Shown: piece after piece, positions 24,204 to 35,951 of the stretch | How positions within the stretch are numbered: the stretch's first letter is position 1 | Layout: every line of letters begins with the position of its first letter | DNA from: Chaunax sp. Z400 | Taxonomy: Eukaryota; Chordata; Actinopteri; Lophiiformes; Chaunacidae | Direction of reading: 5' to 3' | Assembly: GCA_037577475.1 (NCBI GenBank) | Contig: JBAGJB010000195.1 | Coordinates: 38,501-102,500, forward strand | Length of the DNA: 64,000 nt | Program-made: the position numbers and the translations under genes | The notes under the pieces: model-generated | Database searches by the model: none | What the model was told of the DNA's origin: nothing | The model's input: the letters and a program-made list of their open reading frames with translations, nothing else

Positions 24204-25781
24204 CTGCAATCAAGTAAAGACGTTTAGAAATAAAGGCCCATATTCTATAAAACTGACTTCATTAGGTGATAGTATGAAAATAATAGTCACTGCTGCAGGA
24301 TCAGAGCATTATCACCAAGCATAGTGTACAATAATGTGACTCTTGTGCATTCACTGACCAGCATGGATGTAAAGCGGGACAGACTCCAGGATGATGTGAG
24401 GTAGAGTGACTGTAGTTTGGATGAGAGGACCGTCTTCACTGGACGACTTTCTGTGCAGCAGAGTTCAAACAGAGGCTTAACAGCATGTTCAAACCCACTG
24501 ACCCGCCAGCCACACCCTGTTAGTGAGAGTACGTACCTCCTCCATGATATCAGGTACTGTCCTGTAGCTACAGTACTATTGTTGTTGACCAGTGGTGGAC
24601 ACCGGAGACAGAAACACTCACTGGCACACTCACCTGTCTGCAGAACCACTGGCCGCACACACACAAACACATAACAGGTTATGGTCGTGGGATTTAGACC
24701 TTTTTGGTTGTAGATACAAATGTTAAAACGGTAAATCTAGACAGGTACCTTCCTGCAGCTGCGACTGAAGCTGTGGTGTGTTGCTGCTCACAGTGAGCAG
24801 CTGCAGAGAAGAGGAGGCTAGCTGAAGAGGCCAGGGAGACGTTGAGAGGACATCTGTCATCAACAGGAAGGGGATGTCCACCGCTACCCGGTCCATTGGC
24901 TCAAACTGAACACACACAGAAGCACAGATGATGCTAAGACCTCTAAAACCCACATTCAGTATGGTGAGGTCGGTGCCTGCACCAATGCTGTTGTCACTAA
25001 ATATGCTCCCCTTGGGTGATGTCATCTGTAGACATGGTATTTCCTCTCACTGATACCTAGATGACATACAGTTGTCCCTCCCCGTTAAGCCCTCTGACTT
25101 CTCTACAGGACTGTCTGACTGATATAGAAAACTGATGTCCATAAATTCTACTTAAGCTTCCTTCTAATAAAACAGAGGTTGTGTTATTGATAATGAGCTT
25201 TACCAATTAGCATATTACGAAACTAATACTGCCATCTACTGTTTACTTGTTGCCATGGACACACATGTCATTACAACACAGAGGGCAGTGAAATGCATCC
25301 CTGGTCCCAGGTTCAGAGTTAAGGTTGGGGATAGCGGTCAATGATGAGCATCAGCTCAGGACGCAGAGCAAGACACTGAACCCCAACTTAGTGTGTTTGT
25401 CATAATTCTGATGCCAAGGCACAATAAATAAATGAAGAGACTGTTTCATTTCAAATATTACAGAATTCTTGGATGAAATTTATAGTGACAGTAGATGAAA
25501 ACCCAAACTACATTCAGATTCATTCATATTCCAAGTTTTGGGGATATACTGGTTGAAACTTTCAAGACGTTGTACAAACCCTGTAAGGAGTACTAGCAAC
25601 ATGTACATCATAGTTCTGTTTCACAGTGTGCAATGTTAAGACAAGGAACACATAATCACTGCTGTTAGAGCCAGTTTCTCCGGCGACAACCTGCACTGGA
25701 ATAGAAAAACGTATCCAAAGCTAAGACCTAAAACCCTGAAGGACCACTGGTGCACCTCCTTATTAATTATCAGCCACACAC

Positions 25782-26059
25782 CTTGTTGGATACAAACTTT
25801 GCAGACACCTCAAACGGGACCACCGTCTCTATGGTAACCGTCTCGTCCTGGAAGACAACAGAATGAGAGAGGAGTAAACCAGCATGTGAGCATCTATGAT
25901 TTTAAGGTGCACTGCAGCAGAGCTCAGCTGTGTCTTTACCTTATGACATTTACAGACTATCTGTCGTCCTTCCACTGTGGTGTCCGTGCTGTAGGCCACG
26001 TGGAACAGGAAGACCCTCGGTCCAGTTGACACACACTTCACATATACGCATCTCTGCAA
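25782..26059 (-). pseudogene. trappc11: TRAPPC11 gryzun-region exons (copy A)
   Basis: 25,940-26,059 encodes LQRCVYVKCVSTGPRVFLFH and TTVEGRQIVCKCHK. 25,782-25,847 encodes DETVTIETVVPFEVSAKFVS. Both fit the gryzun/Trs65-like portion and splice in frame (120 and 66 bases). They are duplicated unchanged at 63,202-63,321 and 63,044-63,109. Confidence 0.9.
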
Positions 26060-26738
26060 CTACAGACAAACAGGTGGTCTGTTTGTGTTTGTGTGTTTGT
26101 GTATTTTCCCCGTCAGTCTTCCTCTATCTTATTATTAGTATTTCAGGAACTTTATCCTATTAATTATATTTACTATGTAACTATACACTGTATACACAGA
26201 TTCATGCATTCCAACATTATCACTAAGCATTAGACATTTCCAACAGGTGACAGCTTCGTTGCTATGTAATAATTCAGCTGAGGCACTGGTAAGCCATGTG
26301 AGAAGGAGGGAGGCATCTCTCCAGCATTAGCCCCTCTTAAACAGCCTCTTCAAGGCGGGGCAGTGGTGTCCTTAATTTAAGTGCCTCAGCATTCTGTATT
26401 AAAGTTCAAAGGTGAAATGGGGGGTCACTGCTGTGTGAAACGACTTGTGTACAAAAGGAGTTGAGGAGGCGAGGTGTCGCGACAGGAGGGCAGCTTGATG
26501 TTCTGATGACGTGTTATGTGTGTGACCCTCAACCAGGACATTTAAAAAGCAACTAGTAGCAGTTAGCAGCTAACACAAAAAAAGAAAATAAATCAGCAGA
26601 AACTGATGCTGTTGTGTTACACGTCACCTCTTTTGCATGTGGAACACCAGCATGCTATTTAAAGTCACATACTAGGTATGCAGCTGTTGGTTCATTCACT
26701 TTAAATAAACTAAGGTAGTGTAGAGAAGGGTCTCTGTT

Positions 26739-27319
26739 GTGGCTCTTCTGCACATTCGCTGTGTAAATAGTGCTGCTGTAATGTTGTCATTATTTCATTT
26801 CACTTCATAACGAACACAGAAAAGACTGGGGGGGCATCACATCCTGCCAACAGCTGACACAAAGGAAAACTCAGTGAGTGTTATGTTTGCATCGTCCCAT
26901 GTGTTGTAAGCTTCTTGGTAGCTTTGTAGTCACTCCTCTGTTATCGCAGCATTAAGGTAGCACACGGTTGGCGTGTTTACACAACCGGATATATGAAAAT
27001 GTTTTAAAGGTGCACTCCAGACAAACACTCTAGACTCAAAAGGCTGAATATTCTTTCCCAAAACAAGAAAAATAAAATGTTAAAAATCCCAAGAGGCACC
27101 ATTCTTGTATATGTTTGATGAGTTAGCCTACAGTATATCTCCTGCATCGCATGCCAGGTAGGGGATAATAAAATGTAAAAAAAACAAACAAAAAAAACAT
27201 GTAGATAATAATTTCAGAATTCAATCAGTGTTAACTCTTTCAAATTATATGTGACAACTGTTCCATCAGCCTTAGTGTGTTTCTCTATATGAAGCATCTC
27301 TTTATGAACGTATGTCTAC
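26739..27319. other. TRAPPC11 intron sequence
   Basis: Lies between TRAPPC11 exons, with no recognisable coding or named repeat. The window's copy B ends before the equivalent of this stretch. Confidence 0.6.
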
Positions 27320-28242
27320 CTTTTGGCCTGGTTTCAGATCCCCTAGAGCTCCGTCAGGCAGCAGGGCAGGAGCAGCATCGTCACAAACCTTTGAGCCATC
27401 GAGCGTCACATGCGTCGTCTGGCCTAGATTAGCATCCTGGCCTGGAAACCCAACCGAGACAAACATCAACACAAACAACACAAAGAAAATAAATTAAGAG
27501 CATTAGTTCATATTTTCACATGTTTAAGAGTCCAATTTTAAGCCATAACTCTATCAAAATGTGTCAACATAACTCTGAAGGTGATGAAGACAGGACAAAA
27601 AAAAAAAAATCCTTCCACCTACACACTAATTTGTTCAATACTGATAAAAGAAATACAATAACAACTATTTGCAGTCATAGCAGTATCAATGTACCTGATT
27701 TAAGACCAGCTGTCAATTTGACATCCTTTGCCACGCCCTCCTCCTGTGATTGGACAGTGAGGCTGATGCAGTACATCTCATTGTTGAGAGCAGGGGGATG
27801 GTGGCTCAGCTGAACAGAAATCTTTGGGACTCTGGAGATGATCCTGAACAGCAAAGAGGAACAAACAGGTTCAACATGTGTGTCGGTGGGGCGTAGAGAA
27901 TATCTGGTGGAGGAACCTTTACATCAATACTGGGATTGTGTTGTCTGAAAAGAGCCTTACATGGTGCTGTGCTGCATGTTCAGGATGTCCCATTCCAGCT
28001 CTTGATGTGCCTCCATGCACCGACCCCATCGACGTGATGACCTGCTAGCCTGTAAGGCTTCATGGGTAGAGGCTGCGTCTCCACCTGCCCCTCTCCAGCT
28101 CACAAATACACAGCGGCCACTGCCGCTGCCCAGCATCACCTCAATGCCCGTCATCTAAATGTGAATACCCAGCAACACAGTCGGTAACAAACTCTCTCTC
28201 ACACACACCCCTTCCTCCCACACACACCTCACCTCCATCTTC

Positions 28243-28461
28243 TTGCCAACACAGACACACACACACACACACAGACACACACACACACATACAAACACAG
28301 ACAGACACACACACACAGACACACACACACACACACAGACACACACACACACATACAAACACAGACAGACACACACACAGACACACACACACACATACAA
28401 ACACAGACAGACACACACACACAGACACACACAGACAAACAGACAAAAACACATACAGACA

Positions 28462-28500
<39 letters not shown>

Positions 28501-28555
28501 ACACACACACAGACACACACACACACAGACACACACACACAGACAGACACACACA
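28243..28555. repeat. (AC)n/(ACAG)n microsatellite
   Basis: A CA-rich tract with regular 'acacagacac' and 'acatacaaac' interruptions lies in the TRAPPC11 interval where one exon is missing. It produces long C/V- or H/T-only frames on both strands, which are not genes. Confidence 0.95.
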
Positions 28556-28624
28556 ACCAACCTTGTTGATCACTCAAACTGTGACACCGTAGCTACTGAT
28601 TCTAGCTCTCTGATTGGCTGGACA
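28553..28624 (-). repeat. 72-bp repeat, inverted partner of 8,057-8,128
   Basis: The reverse complement matches the 8-kb copy at about 70 of 72 positions. It lies between the CA tract and the 23-bp minisatellite. Confidence 0.8.
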
Positions 28625-28699
28625 GTCACTGATAGTCCAAAGGAGGCTCTCTAATAACATCAGTATATTCATGAGACATTTAGCAACGACCGTTTATGG

Positions 28700-29948
28700 A
28701 TGGTTGTGGGACGACACTGGGAGTAGTGGTGGGACGACACTGGGAGGAGCGGTGGGACGACACTGGGAGGAGTGGTGGGACGACACTGGGAGGAGTGGTG
28801 GGACGACACTGGGAGGAGTGGTGGGACGACACTGGGAGGAGTGGTGGGACGATACTGAGAGGAGTGGTGGGACGACACTGGGAGGAGTGGTGGGACGACA
28901 CTGGGAGGAGTGGTGGGAAGATACTGGGAGGAGTGGTGGGACGACACTGGGAGGAGTGGTGGGATGACACTGGGAGGAGTGGTGGGAAGATACTGAGAGG
29001 AGTGGTGGGACGACACTGGGAGGGGTGGTGGGAAGATACTGGGAGGGGTGGTGGTGGGACGACACTGGGATGAGTGGTGGGACGACACTGGGATGAGTGG
29101 TGGGATAACACTGGGAGTGGTGGTGGGACGACACTGGGAGGAGTGGTGGGACGACATTGGGAGGAGTGGTGGGACGACACTGGGAGGAGTGGTGGGAGGA
29201 CACTGGGAGGAGTGGTGGGACGATACTGGGAGGAGTGGTGGGACGACACTGGGAGGAGTGGTGGGAAGATACTGGGAGGAGTGGTGGGACGACACTGGGA
29301 GGAGTGGTGGGACGACACTGGGAGGAGTGGTGGGAAGATACTGAGAGGAGTGGTGGGACGATACTGGGAGGGGTGGTGGCAAGATACTGGGAGGGGTGGT
29401 GGTGGGACGACACTGGGATGAGTGGTGGGACGACACTGGGAGGAGTGGTGGGACGACACTGGGAGGAGTGGTGGGAAGATACTGGGAGGAGTGGTGGGAC
29501 GACACTGGGAGGAGTGGTGGGACGACACTGGGAGGAGTGGTGGGAAGATACTGAGAGGAGTGGTGGGACGATACTGGGAGGGGTGGTGGCAAGATACTGG
29601 GAGGGGTGGTGGTGGGACGACACTGGGATGAGTGGTGGGACGACACTGGGATGAGTGGTGGGACGACACTGGGATGAGTGGTGGGATAACACTGGGAGTG
29701 GTGGTGGGATAACACTGGGAGTGGTGGTGGGACGACACTGGGAGGAGTGGTGGGACAACATTGGGAGGAGTGGTGGGACGACACTGGGAGGAGTGGTGGG
29801 ACGACACTGGGAGGAGTGGTGGGACGACACTGGGAGGAGTGGTGGGAGGACACTGGGAGGAGTGGTGGGACGACACTGGGAGCAGTGGTGGGACGAAACT
29901 GGGAGGAGTGGTGGGACGATACTGGGAGGAGTGGGGGGATGATATTGG
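28700..29948. repeat. 23-bp minisatellite, about 54 units
   Basis: The unit is agtggtgggacgacactggg plus agg, with common variants (aagata for acgaca, gatgag for gaggag) and a few longer units with an extra 'ggtggt'. All frames stay open on both strands because the unit has no stop in any frame. This explains the 398-427 residue SSQCRPTTPPSVVPP-type frames. Higher-order repetition is visible: the block around 29,230-29,410 recurs around 29,440-29,620. Confidence 0.97.
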
Positions 29949-29984
29949 GAGAAGGCTATACTTGCACAGTTGACCACAGGTGTG

Positions 29985-30120
29985 TATTTATGAAGAGAAG
30001 ACTGTGTTCAGGTTTCCTCCGCACGGTTTTATAGATCTGAATATTTTCTTGCGTAGGAACATTCTGAGATCTGTGAGTAAACAATGTTTTAGGATGTATG
30101 TTTTATAAATGAGGCTCCTG
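29985..30120. mobile_element. Harbinger-like right-end relic
   Basis: 'ttttatagatctgaatattt' and 'cttgcgtagg' are followed by 'ttttataaatgaggctcctg'. This resembles the subterminal and terminal sequence of the 5.6-8.9 kb Harbinger element, in particular 7,850-7,890 and 8,876-8,888. The matching left end was not found, so the minisatellite may have expanded inside a non-autonomous copy. Confidence 0.5.
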
Positions 30121-30540
30121 CTCTGTTGCGGTTCCATCTGAGCCGAGCAGATACCAAAAGGTGACGTGAAACATTACGGACCACTGATTGGTCAATGCCC
30201 AGGATGCACAGAGTTTCCTGCACAGCACAAATCAATGGCCGCCACACTCAAACAGCGAAGCTACTTTGGCGACCGTAACTTTTATTTGTTACAGCTGCTA
30301 CATTAAGGAGGTGCAGACGTTCGTGTCTTAAACAGCTGATGGTAGGATCACCAGAGAGGTGTGTGTCACATTAAAGACTACATCACGGCAGTTTCACGTG
30401 GCCCCAATCTACCCTGAGGAGGAACCATCGGCAATGGAAAAGAACCGGCAGAAATCGAGTCCAGTCCAGTCCAGTCGAGCTGGTACTACGCTGTGGAAAA
30501 GGGGCTTCAGTCGAAGTCTGAGGCCGTCTGTGGTTTGTCA
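30118..30540. mobile_element. Possible non-autonomous hAT-like element
   Basis: The stretch runs from 'ctctgttgcggttccatctg' to 'ctgtggaaaaggggcttcag', with 'agaaccggcagaaatcgagt' and 'ccagtcgagctggtactacg' inside. That vocabulary recalls abundant fish hAT-type MITEs. No open frame or certain terminal repeat was read, so the class is uncertain. Confidence 0.35.
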
Positions 30541-32099
30541 CAAGAAATGCAAAAAGAAGAGTAACTTTTTTATTTATTTGATATTATTCTGTTGACACTG
30601 TGTTGTTTGTGTCGTGAACGTTCTACAAGCAGTCACTGCTTGTTGCTGCCTTTCATGACTTTAGTATAGTTACCTGGTTACTGAGGCTGACAGCGAGCTT
30701 GTTGAAGGACACAGGATGAGGACAGTCGGCTCGGAGGAAAACCTGCAGTTGGATGGGCTGGTCCACATGGAAACTGGGAGACTGGAACTTGGCCAATAGC
30801 ATAGAGCCGTAACATAACAGCACTGGTTATGATGGGGAATCAACTAATTTGGGATTTTAACGTTTTGACCGTACACAGTCAGAGCAGCTCTCCAGACCAG
30901 AGGAGAAGTAAGCCCCTTCCAGACAGGCTCATTTTGAACAGGCGTCACACTAGTTTATCTTAAAGCCAATAACTTTTCTCTATCCTTGCTTTAATCCAAG
31001 TTGTACACCATAAACATGAAGTAGAGTAAAAAAAGTACTTTCATAGTGCACAGTAGCCTGGATGGTTGTGTTTGGGTGAGTGTGTTTACTGACTGAATGG
31101 GATGTAGTCCTGCACTTTTATGCTCAACTAGTTAGATCCAGCCAAAGCCATGCGATCGCTCCACAGCGACCTGGCTGCACTGACAGAGGAAGAGTCGCAC
31201 TCGGGCTCGGCATCAGGGACCTCGTTCTGACAACATCAGACAAGTCAAAAGTGGCTGTATGAATTTAAAAGATACTTCCTGGTCTGTGACCTAGTTCAAC
31301 TGTGGGCCAGCTCAACATTTGCTGGTTTAAATGTGACCACAGCTACAAACTGCATGAGACAGAAGACGCCATCATGACACTTTCCATTGAAGAACATTTT
31401 CTTTTGTTTCATGCATTTAATTCATACCCTCACTGCACATAGTAACATTCTGGCATCAGTGCTATGATAGATCTGAATCTGAATCTCAGATGTTTGCTGT
31501 TGAATTCTTTGGATTCTTCAGGACTTTGATGAGATTCTTCTCAATCCTTGACTTTTGTTCCTCTTTCAAAGTTGAGGCTGGAAGACAAGATGACAGAATC
31601 ATGACCTCTTTGATCAGATACATGTGAAAGAGTTTCTTACTTCACAATGTTTTGTACTGAAGTTGAAAGTCTTACGTTTTATATTATATGTTAGGATAAT
31701 TCAGTTTTAAAAGTTCATTTTCAGGCAGATTTATCACAAATAAGTTCTTAATCTGTGAGCAGAAGTTTCATCTGAGAGACACAAAGGAACATTTGGTCAA
31801 AAGCTTCCACAGAGAGCAAGTTTGTCTAACAAATAAAAAGCCTCAAAAGAACCTAAATTCATTTGTCTTTTATTACTTAGACTATTTGATGAATTGTTGT
31901 CATGTGTTTGGTTTAACTAACAAATGACTCCTAATGGTATGGCTGATGGCTGGTCTCATTTGTCAGAAGAATACTGTAAGCCATTAGCAGAAATATCATG
32001 ATAAGTCATGGTTGTATGATTTGTAAACTATTTATTGCAACTGTCACTTTAACCTGTTATGTCTTTACCTGCCTATAGTTTGTTCTTTGCTGCTATTTT

Positions 32100-32200
32100 C
32101 TAACCATTGTGTATTCATGTTGTGTTCTATGCTGCTGTAACAAGAGAATTTCCCCTTGCAGGATGAATAAAGTATCTTCTTATCTTATCTTATATAGACA
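32100..32200 (+). repeat. LINE 3' tail with (TTATC)n
   Basis: 'agagaatttccccttgcagg' is followed by 'aataaagtatc' and 'ttatcttatcttat'. A sister tail lies at 53,225-53,270 ('gagaatttccccactgtggg'). This is a common 3' end of fish non-LTR elements. Confidence 0.6.
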
Positions 32201-32881
32201 TTTTCAGCTATACTGCCTCACACTCCAAATTATACTTAGCAATAAAATAACACAGAAATGTCAGGTTAGAAGGGCTTCAATGTAATTCTAATTCAACACA
32301 ATATAAATTCATTTTAACCCTGAGGCTATATATAATATTTATAATATATAAATTTGGAAGGTTATTATAATCAACAAAAAACTGCATTGCATTTGATCAT
32401 TGATTAAAACCTTCCAAACGGACAACACTGATTTGCTAAGGATGGCTCAGAATAACCTTGCTTACCTCTGCCCAGCAGCTCCATGCAGTATATGATGTAG
32501 TCTTTAACACTGGCCATCAGATAAGCACAGCGCAGAGCTGTGGTCAGTATGGCTGTCAGGAGGCTCCACCATCGTTCAGTGCGATAGTCGCACATTACGT
32601 AGTCCAACAGCCTGATAACACAACACACAAACACAGATAACATGCCAACAGACTCTACTGGCAGAAGTAAACACTGCTTCCACACAGTGTATATACCTGT
32701 ATATATATATATACACCTGTACACTAAATATACATATAGTGTATATTTACACTTTAGGTTATACTAATGACTGATTGTACACAGTTTGGATTTTCCTCTT
32801 TCAAGACAAACCTTTCTGTAAGCAGAAAGCGTGTTTGGCAGTTTCAAAGGTTTCAGCTGCCTGATCACTTTACTCAATAGT

Positions 32882-32974
32882 CTCGATCTCATTCGAACTG
32901 GGACACAACGCAGGGTCAGGCCTAGTTAGTACTCAGATGGGAGACGGCCTGGGAAGACTAGGTGCTGGAAGCTT
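32882..32974 (+). pseudogene. 5S rRNA-derived sequence (3' two-thirds)
   Basis: 'gcagggtcaggcctagttag', 'tactcagatgggagacggcc' and 'tgggaagactaggtgctgga', ending in agctt, follow vertebrate 5S rRNA from about nucleotide 25 to 119. The internal promoter C box is almost intact. The first quarter of 5S is absent. It runs directly into the tRNA-like repeat that begins at 32,973, so it may be the head of a composite SINE rather than a simple 5S pseudogene. Confidence 0.8.
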
Positions 32975-33255
32975 GGGGCAGCTGTGGCTCAGGACATTGA
33001 GCGGTCAGTTATTCGGCCCCCAGCTTGTAGTTTACATGTGGAAGTGTCCTTGGGAAAGATACTAAGCTCCAAAGGACTTCTGATGGCCGTTCCATTGGTG
33101 AGTGTTGGTGTGAATTGTTATCACTACTGATGAACAGGAAGGGGCGAGCGTTGTAGCCTCTGTCCCCACTATATGAATGGGTGAATGCTGGCTCGTGTTG
33201 TAAACCACTTTGAGTGGTCGGTCTGATTGAAGCTACACAAGTACAACAAGTTATG
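32973..33255 (+). repeat. tRNA-like short interspersed repeat, copy 2, fused to 5S
   Basis: 'ggggcagctgtggctcagga' (A-box-like), 'gaagtgtccttgggaaagat', 'tatgaatgggtgaatgctgg' and 'ttgagtggtcggtctgattg' align in order with the copies at 9.7 kb and 50.9 kb. The B box is degraded here. Confidence 0.6.
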
Positions 33256-33539
33256 GAGTGGAAGAGTCCTTTACAAGCCCAGCGTGTGTTTTGACTTACT
33301 TTAGAGCTTTGGTGCGGTCCTTAGCATGGTAGTACTCCTCTCCCATCTGCACCACTGTGTAGGAGAGAAGACAGAATGAGGAAAAATACAGAGTGTGTGC
33401 AGGATCCACTGGAGGCCTGCTATAAGGCTGCTGAAGGTATTCAAGAACACTCACTGAGGTGACTCTTCATTCGAGGGCACTTGTACTTCTTAAACTGGGC
33501 CACAGCATTGCTGAGAAGAGCTATTATCAGCTCCTGTAA

Positions 33540-34080
33540 GGGCAGACAGTGAGAAGCATGTCTTAATAAAGCAGCACAACACAAGCTGACAGTCGCTGGA
33601 GGGGTTAACCCTCACCCACACATTGTGGGATGATTTTCACTGAAAGGCTGTGATGACAAAGATCAATATTAAACTGTGGGTGGTTTTATCGAAATAGAAA
33701 AGTAACAGAGGTTAAGTGTTACGGATCATTTCAGACTGCCGTGCTAAAAAGATCTGTTAAAAGATGATAAGAAAGTGTTGGACATTTGACTGTGCCCTAC
33801 TGTCTCTGAACTCGATGACAACACATCTGCTGCTGGTCCCAGTCCAACCAGTCTGTAATAATACTGTCTTTACAGTTGAGCCATTCAAATGTTGGACAAA
33901 AAGTAAACAAGGTACCATCATTGTCACATTTTACACAAATACAAGATTGCAAACTTCATCCATTTTCATTATGTAGAGCATGAAGTAAAGTTTTTGTGAA
34001 CGCATTACAAGATTGCAGAGTTGGAGAAGCTGCACCAGAGCAGCTTCTAGTGATAACAGTGAAGTTCCACTCTGAATAAC
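33540..34080. other. Intron or former TRAPPC11 5' region, no exon seen
   Basis: The exon preceding LLSNAVAQF would encode the foie-gras region around LSDPEKEKVGILAIQ in other vertebrates. No such sequence is readable on the minus strand here or further up to 35,950. Confidence 0.45.
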
Positions 34081-34084
34081 TTTG

Positions 34085-34470
34085 TTCGCTCAGGACGGCT
34101 TTTTCTGTCAAAGATGCAAACTCCTGGAACTTGCTGCCTGATCACTTAAAATCTGCTGCAGCTTCAGTGTTTCAAGAGAACTTCCAAATCCTGGTCAATC
34201 CAGCAACAAACATGTCATCATGTCTAGTTTTCTCCTGTCATTTCTGTCGTTTTACCTTGATGCTCTCACTTTGTTTTTATCTCAATGTGTTATTCTCTTT
34301 GTTGTTTAAAAGCCCTTCTCTGGACGTGTTTTCTTATTAGCATTCCCTATAAAAACTATGAAACTGGGCAAAGGTTTTAAAACTCAGTTTCATTCTGTTT
34401 GTCTATGTATGATGAATGATGTAGCTGTCCCTATGAAATAAACCATTATCAAATGAATACGTCTGATAAA
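34085..34470 (+). mobile_element. LINE (L2-like) ORF2 C-terminal fragment and tail
   Basis: Plus-strand AFSVKDANSWNLLPDHLKSA followed by VFQENF resembles the FSVxxxxxWNxLPxxLK...FK motif that ends L2/CR1-type ORF2 proteins. A tail with 'ccctatgaaataaaccatta' follows. Confidence 0.5.
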
Positions 34471-34789
34471 CACTGCCTTACATGGAACAGTGTACTATAA
34501 TAAGGCCATAACCACACACACGATGACTTAATATCACTTCAATATCATAACAGTAGAAACACATCATTTTAAAAACCCAATATTTTCCTTCCACTAGCCC
34601 TAATCTACTGAAACAAACAAACATGTAATACATAGAAATGACTTTTTCAAGTACCCACAACCAAAACTTGTTAAATCATGAATAACCATCATTTAGTCAT
34701 AACATAGAAAAAACAGTCATTGGTTCATTTCAAAGTAAACGATGATGTTGGTGAGATTTTTTTCTGCATGAATGAAAAGACCTGGTCAA

Positions 34790-35600
34790 GGCGATAATTT
34801 ACCGAGTCTAATTAATGTCCTACTGAAACAACTGATGATGTCACGACTTCCACTAAGCTTACGTGACCAGGCAGTTAGGATGATGATGATGATGCTGATG
34901 GCCGGATCTCTGCAGACACGTTCAGCACATATGTTACAGATGTTATGGCTCATTGCATTCAGTGACCAGTCCAGATTTAACTTGCACAGAGCTGATGGTC
35001 GTAGGCGTGTGTATCGTCGCCGTGGGGAACGCTCTCCTGCAGCATACATCCAGGAAGTGGACCATTTGGTGGTGATGTCATGATGTGGGGAGCCATTGCT
35101 AATGGATGGCGGTCAGACCTTGTCCACATCCACGGTACACTGACAGCTATCTGTTACCGAGATACGGTCCCAGGTCCACATGTCATTCCCAGGATACAGC
35201 AATCAGGCATCACCTTCATGCATGACAATGTCAGACCACATGTGGCTCATGTCTGTCAGGAGTAGCATGGACCAGAACAATGTCACTGTCCTTCCTTGGG
35301 CAACATATTCACCAGATCTCAACCCAACAGAGCATCTGTGCGACGTTCAGGATCACCGGGTAAAGTAGTGATAAATGCTGGAGGTAGACACGCACGGTAG
35401 TGACTATTGTTGTTCTCTGTCTCACCATCCACACTTTCTGACTTGTAAACACTAAGACAAAAACCACTAATCTGCACAAAAACGATTTTTCTGTATGGCT
35501 AAAGGGTGAATAAAGATGTTTGAACCATAATCTACCTTTGATATTTAAGATTGACAGGATGGCATGACATCAAAAAAAACATATGCGTTTCTACTGTTGC
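34790..35600 (+). mobile_element. Second Tc1-like element, heavily decayed
   Basis: Transposase pieces in different frames retain the DDE landmarks. About 34,945-35,075 has FSDQSRFNLHRADGRRRVYR, 35,080-35,265 has MMWGAIANG and FMHDNVRPHVAHVCQE, and 35,270-35,368 has LPWATYSPDLNPTEHL. The right end near 35,585 reads 'tttctactgttgctcagtat', a Tc1-type terminus. The left end was not defined. It differs from the 17-kb element in sequence and belongs to another Tc1-like family. Confidence 0.75.
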
Positions 35601-35951
35601 TCAGTATATTTAGTTTTGGACCAGGTGTTTCCTCAGGTTACAGATATTACAGTGAGTTTTGTGAAGTGTAGCCACACAGGGATGATGGAGTCTTACTCTC
35701 CCAGTCAGATGCTCTCTCACTGACATAAATCGGTTCTCAGTAGTACTGACGTGATTTTGCCGCTACTCTTAAAAGTACTGGGTTTGGTACCCAACCTTTC
35801 ATCACATAATGGGAGTTCCTAATACTCTGTCTTGGTCTTGCAGCCTGTGTGTGTTGCTCATGTTGTGTATCACAACTCAGTTTTACGTCACTCTGATCCT
35901 GTTTCAGTCGACAAAGGTACCGACCTCTGATGCACACACCCTGTATGGAGC

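Larger units (their letters stand above)
19088..26738 (+). repeat. Segmental duplication copy A (direct repeat of 56,352-64,000)
   Basis: Alignment by eye runs from ctgctgtggaaaagatgttt at 19,088 to the window end with an offset of 37,264, falling to 37,262 after a CA repeat near 23,735-23,792. Differences seen are 19,842 T/A, 22,059 T/C, 22,153 C/G, 26,717 A/G and a 2-bp CA-length change. That means identity above 99.9% over 7.65 kb. The copy contains six TRAPPC11 exons and a LINE fragment. Copy A may extend beyond 26,738; the window simply ends in copy B. Confidence 0.97.
24070..33533 (-). pseudogene. trappc11: TRAPPC11 C-terminal half (copy A), incomplete
   Basis: These are exons of the TRAPP III subunit TRAPPC11 (foie gras), which acts in ER-Golgi tethering and autophagy. 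In order: 33,455-33,533 ([20 protein letters not shown]), 33,300-33,354 (QMGEEYYHAKDRTKALK), 32,466-32,611 (LLDYVMCDYRTERWWSLLTA, YLMASVKDYIIYCMELLGR), about 31,510-31,577 (STLKEEQKSRIEKNLIKVLK), 31,129-31,226 (EVPDAEPECDSSSVSAARSL), 30,674-about 30,796 (AKFQSPSFHVDQPIQLQVFL), 27,961-28,154 (GRCVFVSWRGAGGDAASTHE), 27,695-27,843, 27,320-27,441, 25,940-26,059, 25,782-25,847, 24,749-24,905, 24,537-24,637, 24,359-24,450 and 24,070-24,203. Missing are the N-terminal half (about 490 residues), the exon between 28,154 and 30,674, and the last 65 or so residues. A GT donor is also absent after VLK near 31,510. The damage suggests a pseudogene, though the remaining exons are open. Confidence 0.88.

Noticed and set aside
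28669..29977. Three overlapping 394-427 residue proline/serine-rich frames
   Set aside because: All three minus frames of the 23-bp minisatellite are open, because the unit contains no stop. No exon signals surround them.
32882..32974. Functional 5S rRNA gene
   Set aside because: The first quarter is missing, several conserved bases differ and no T-run terminator follows.
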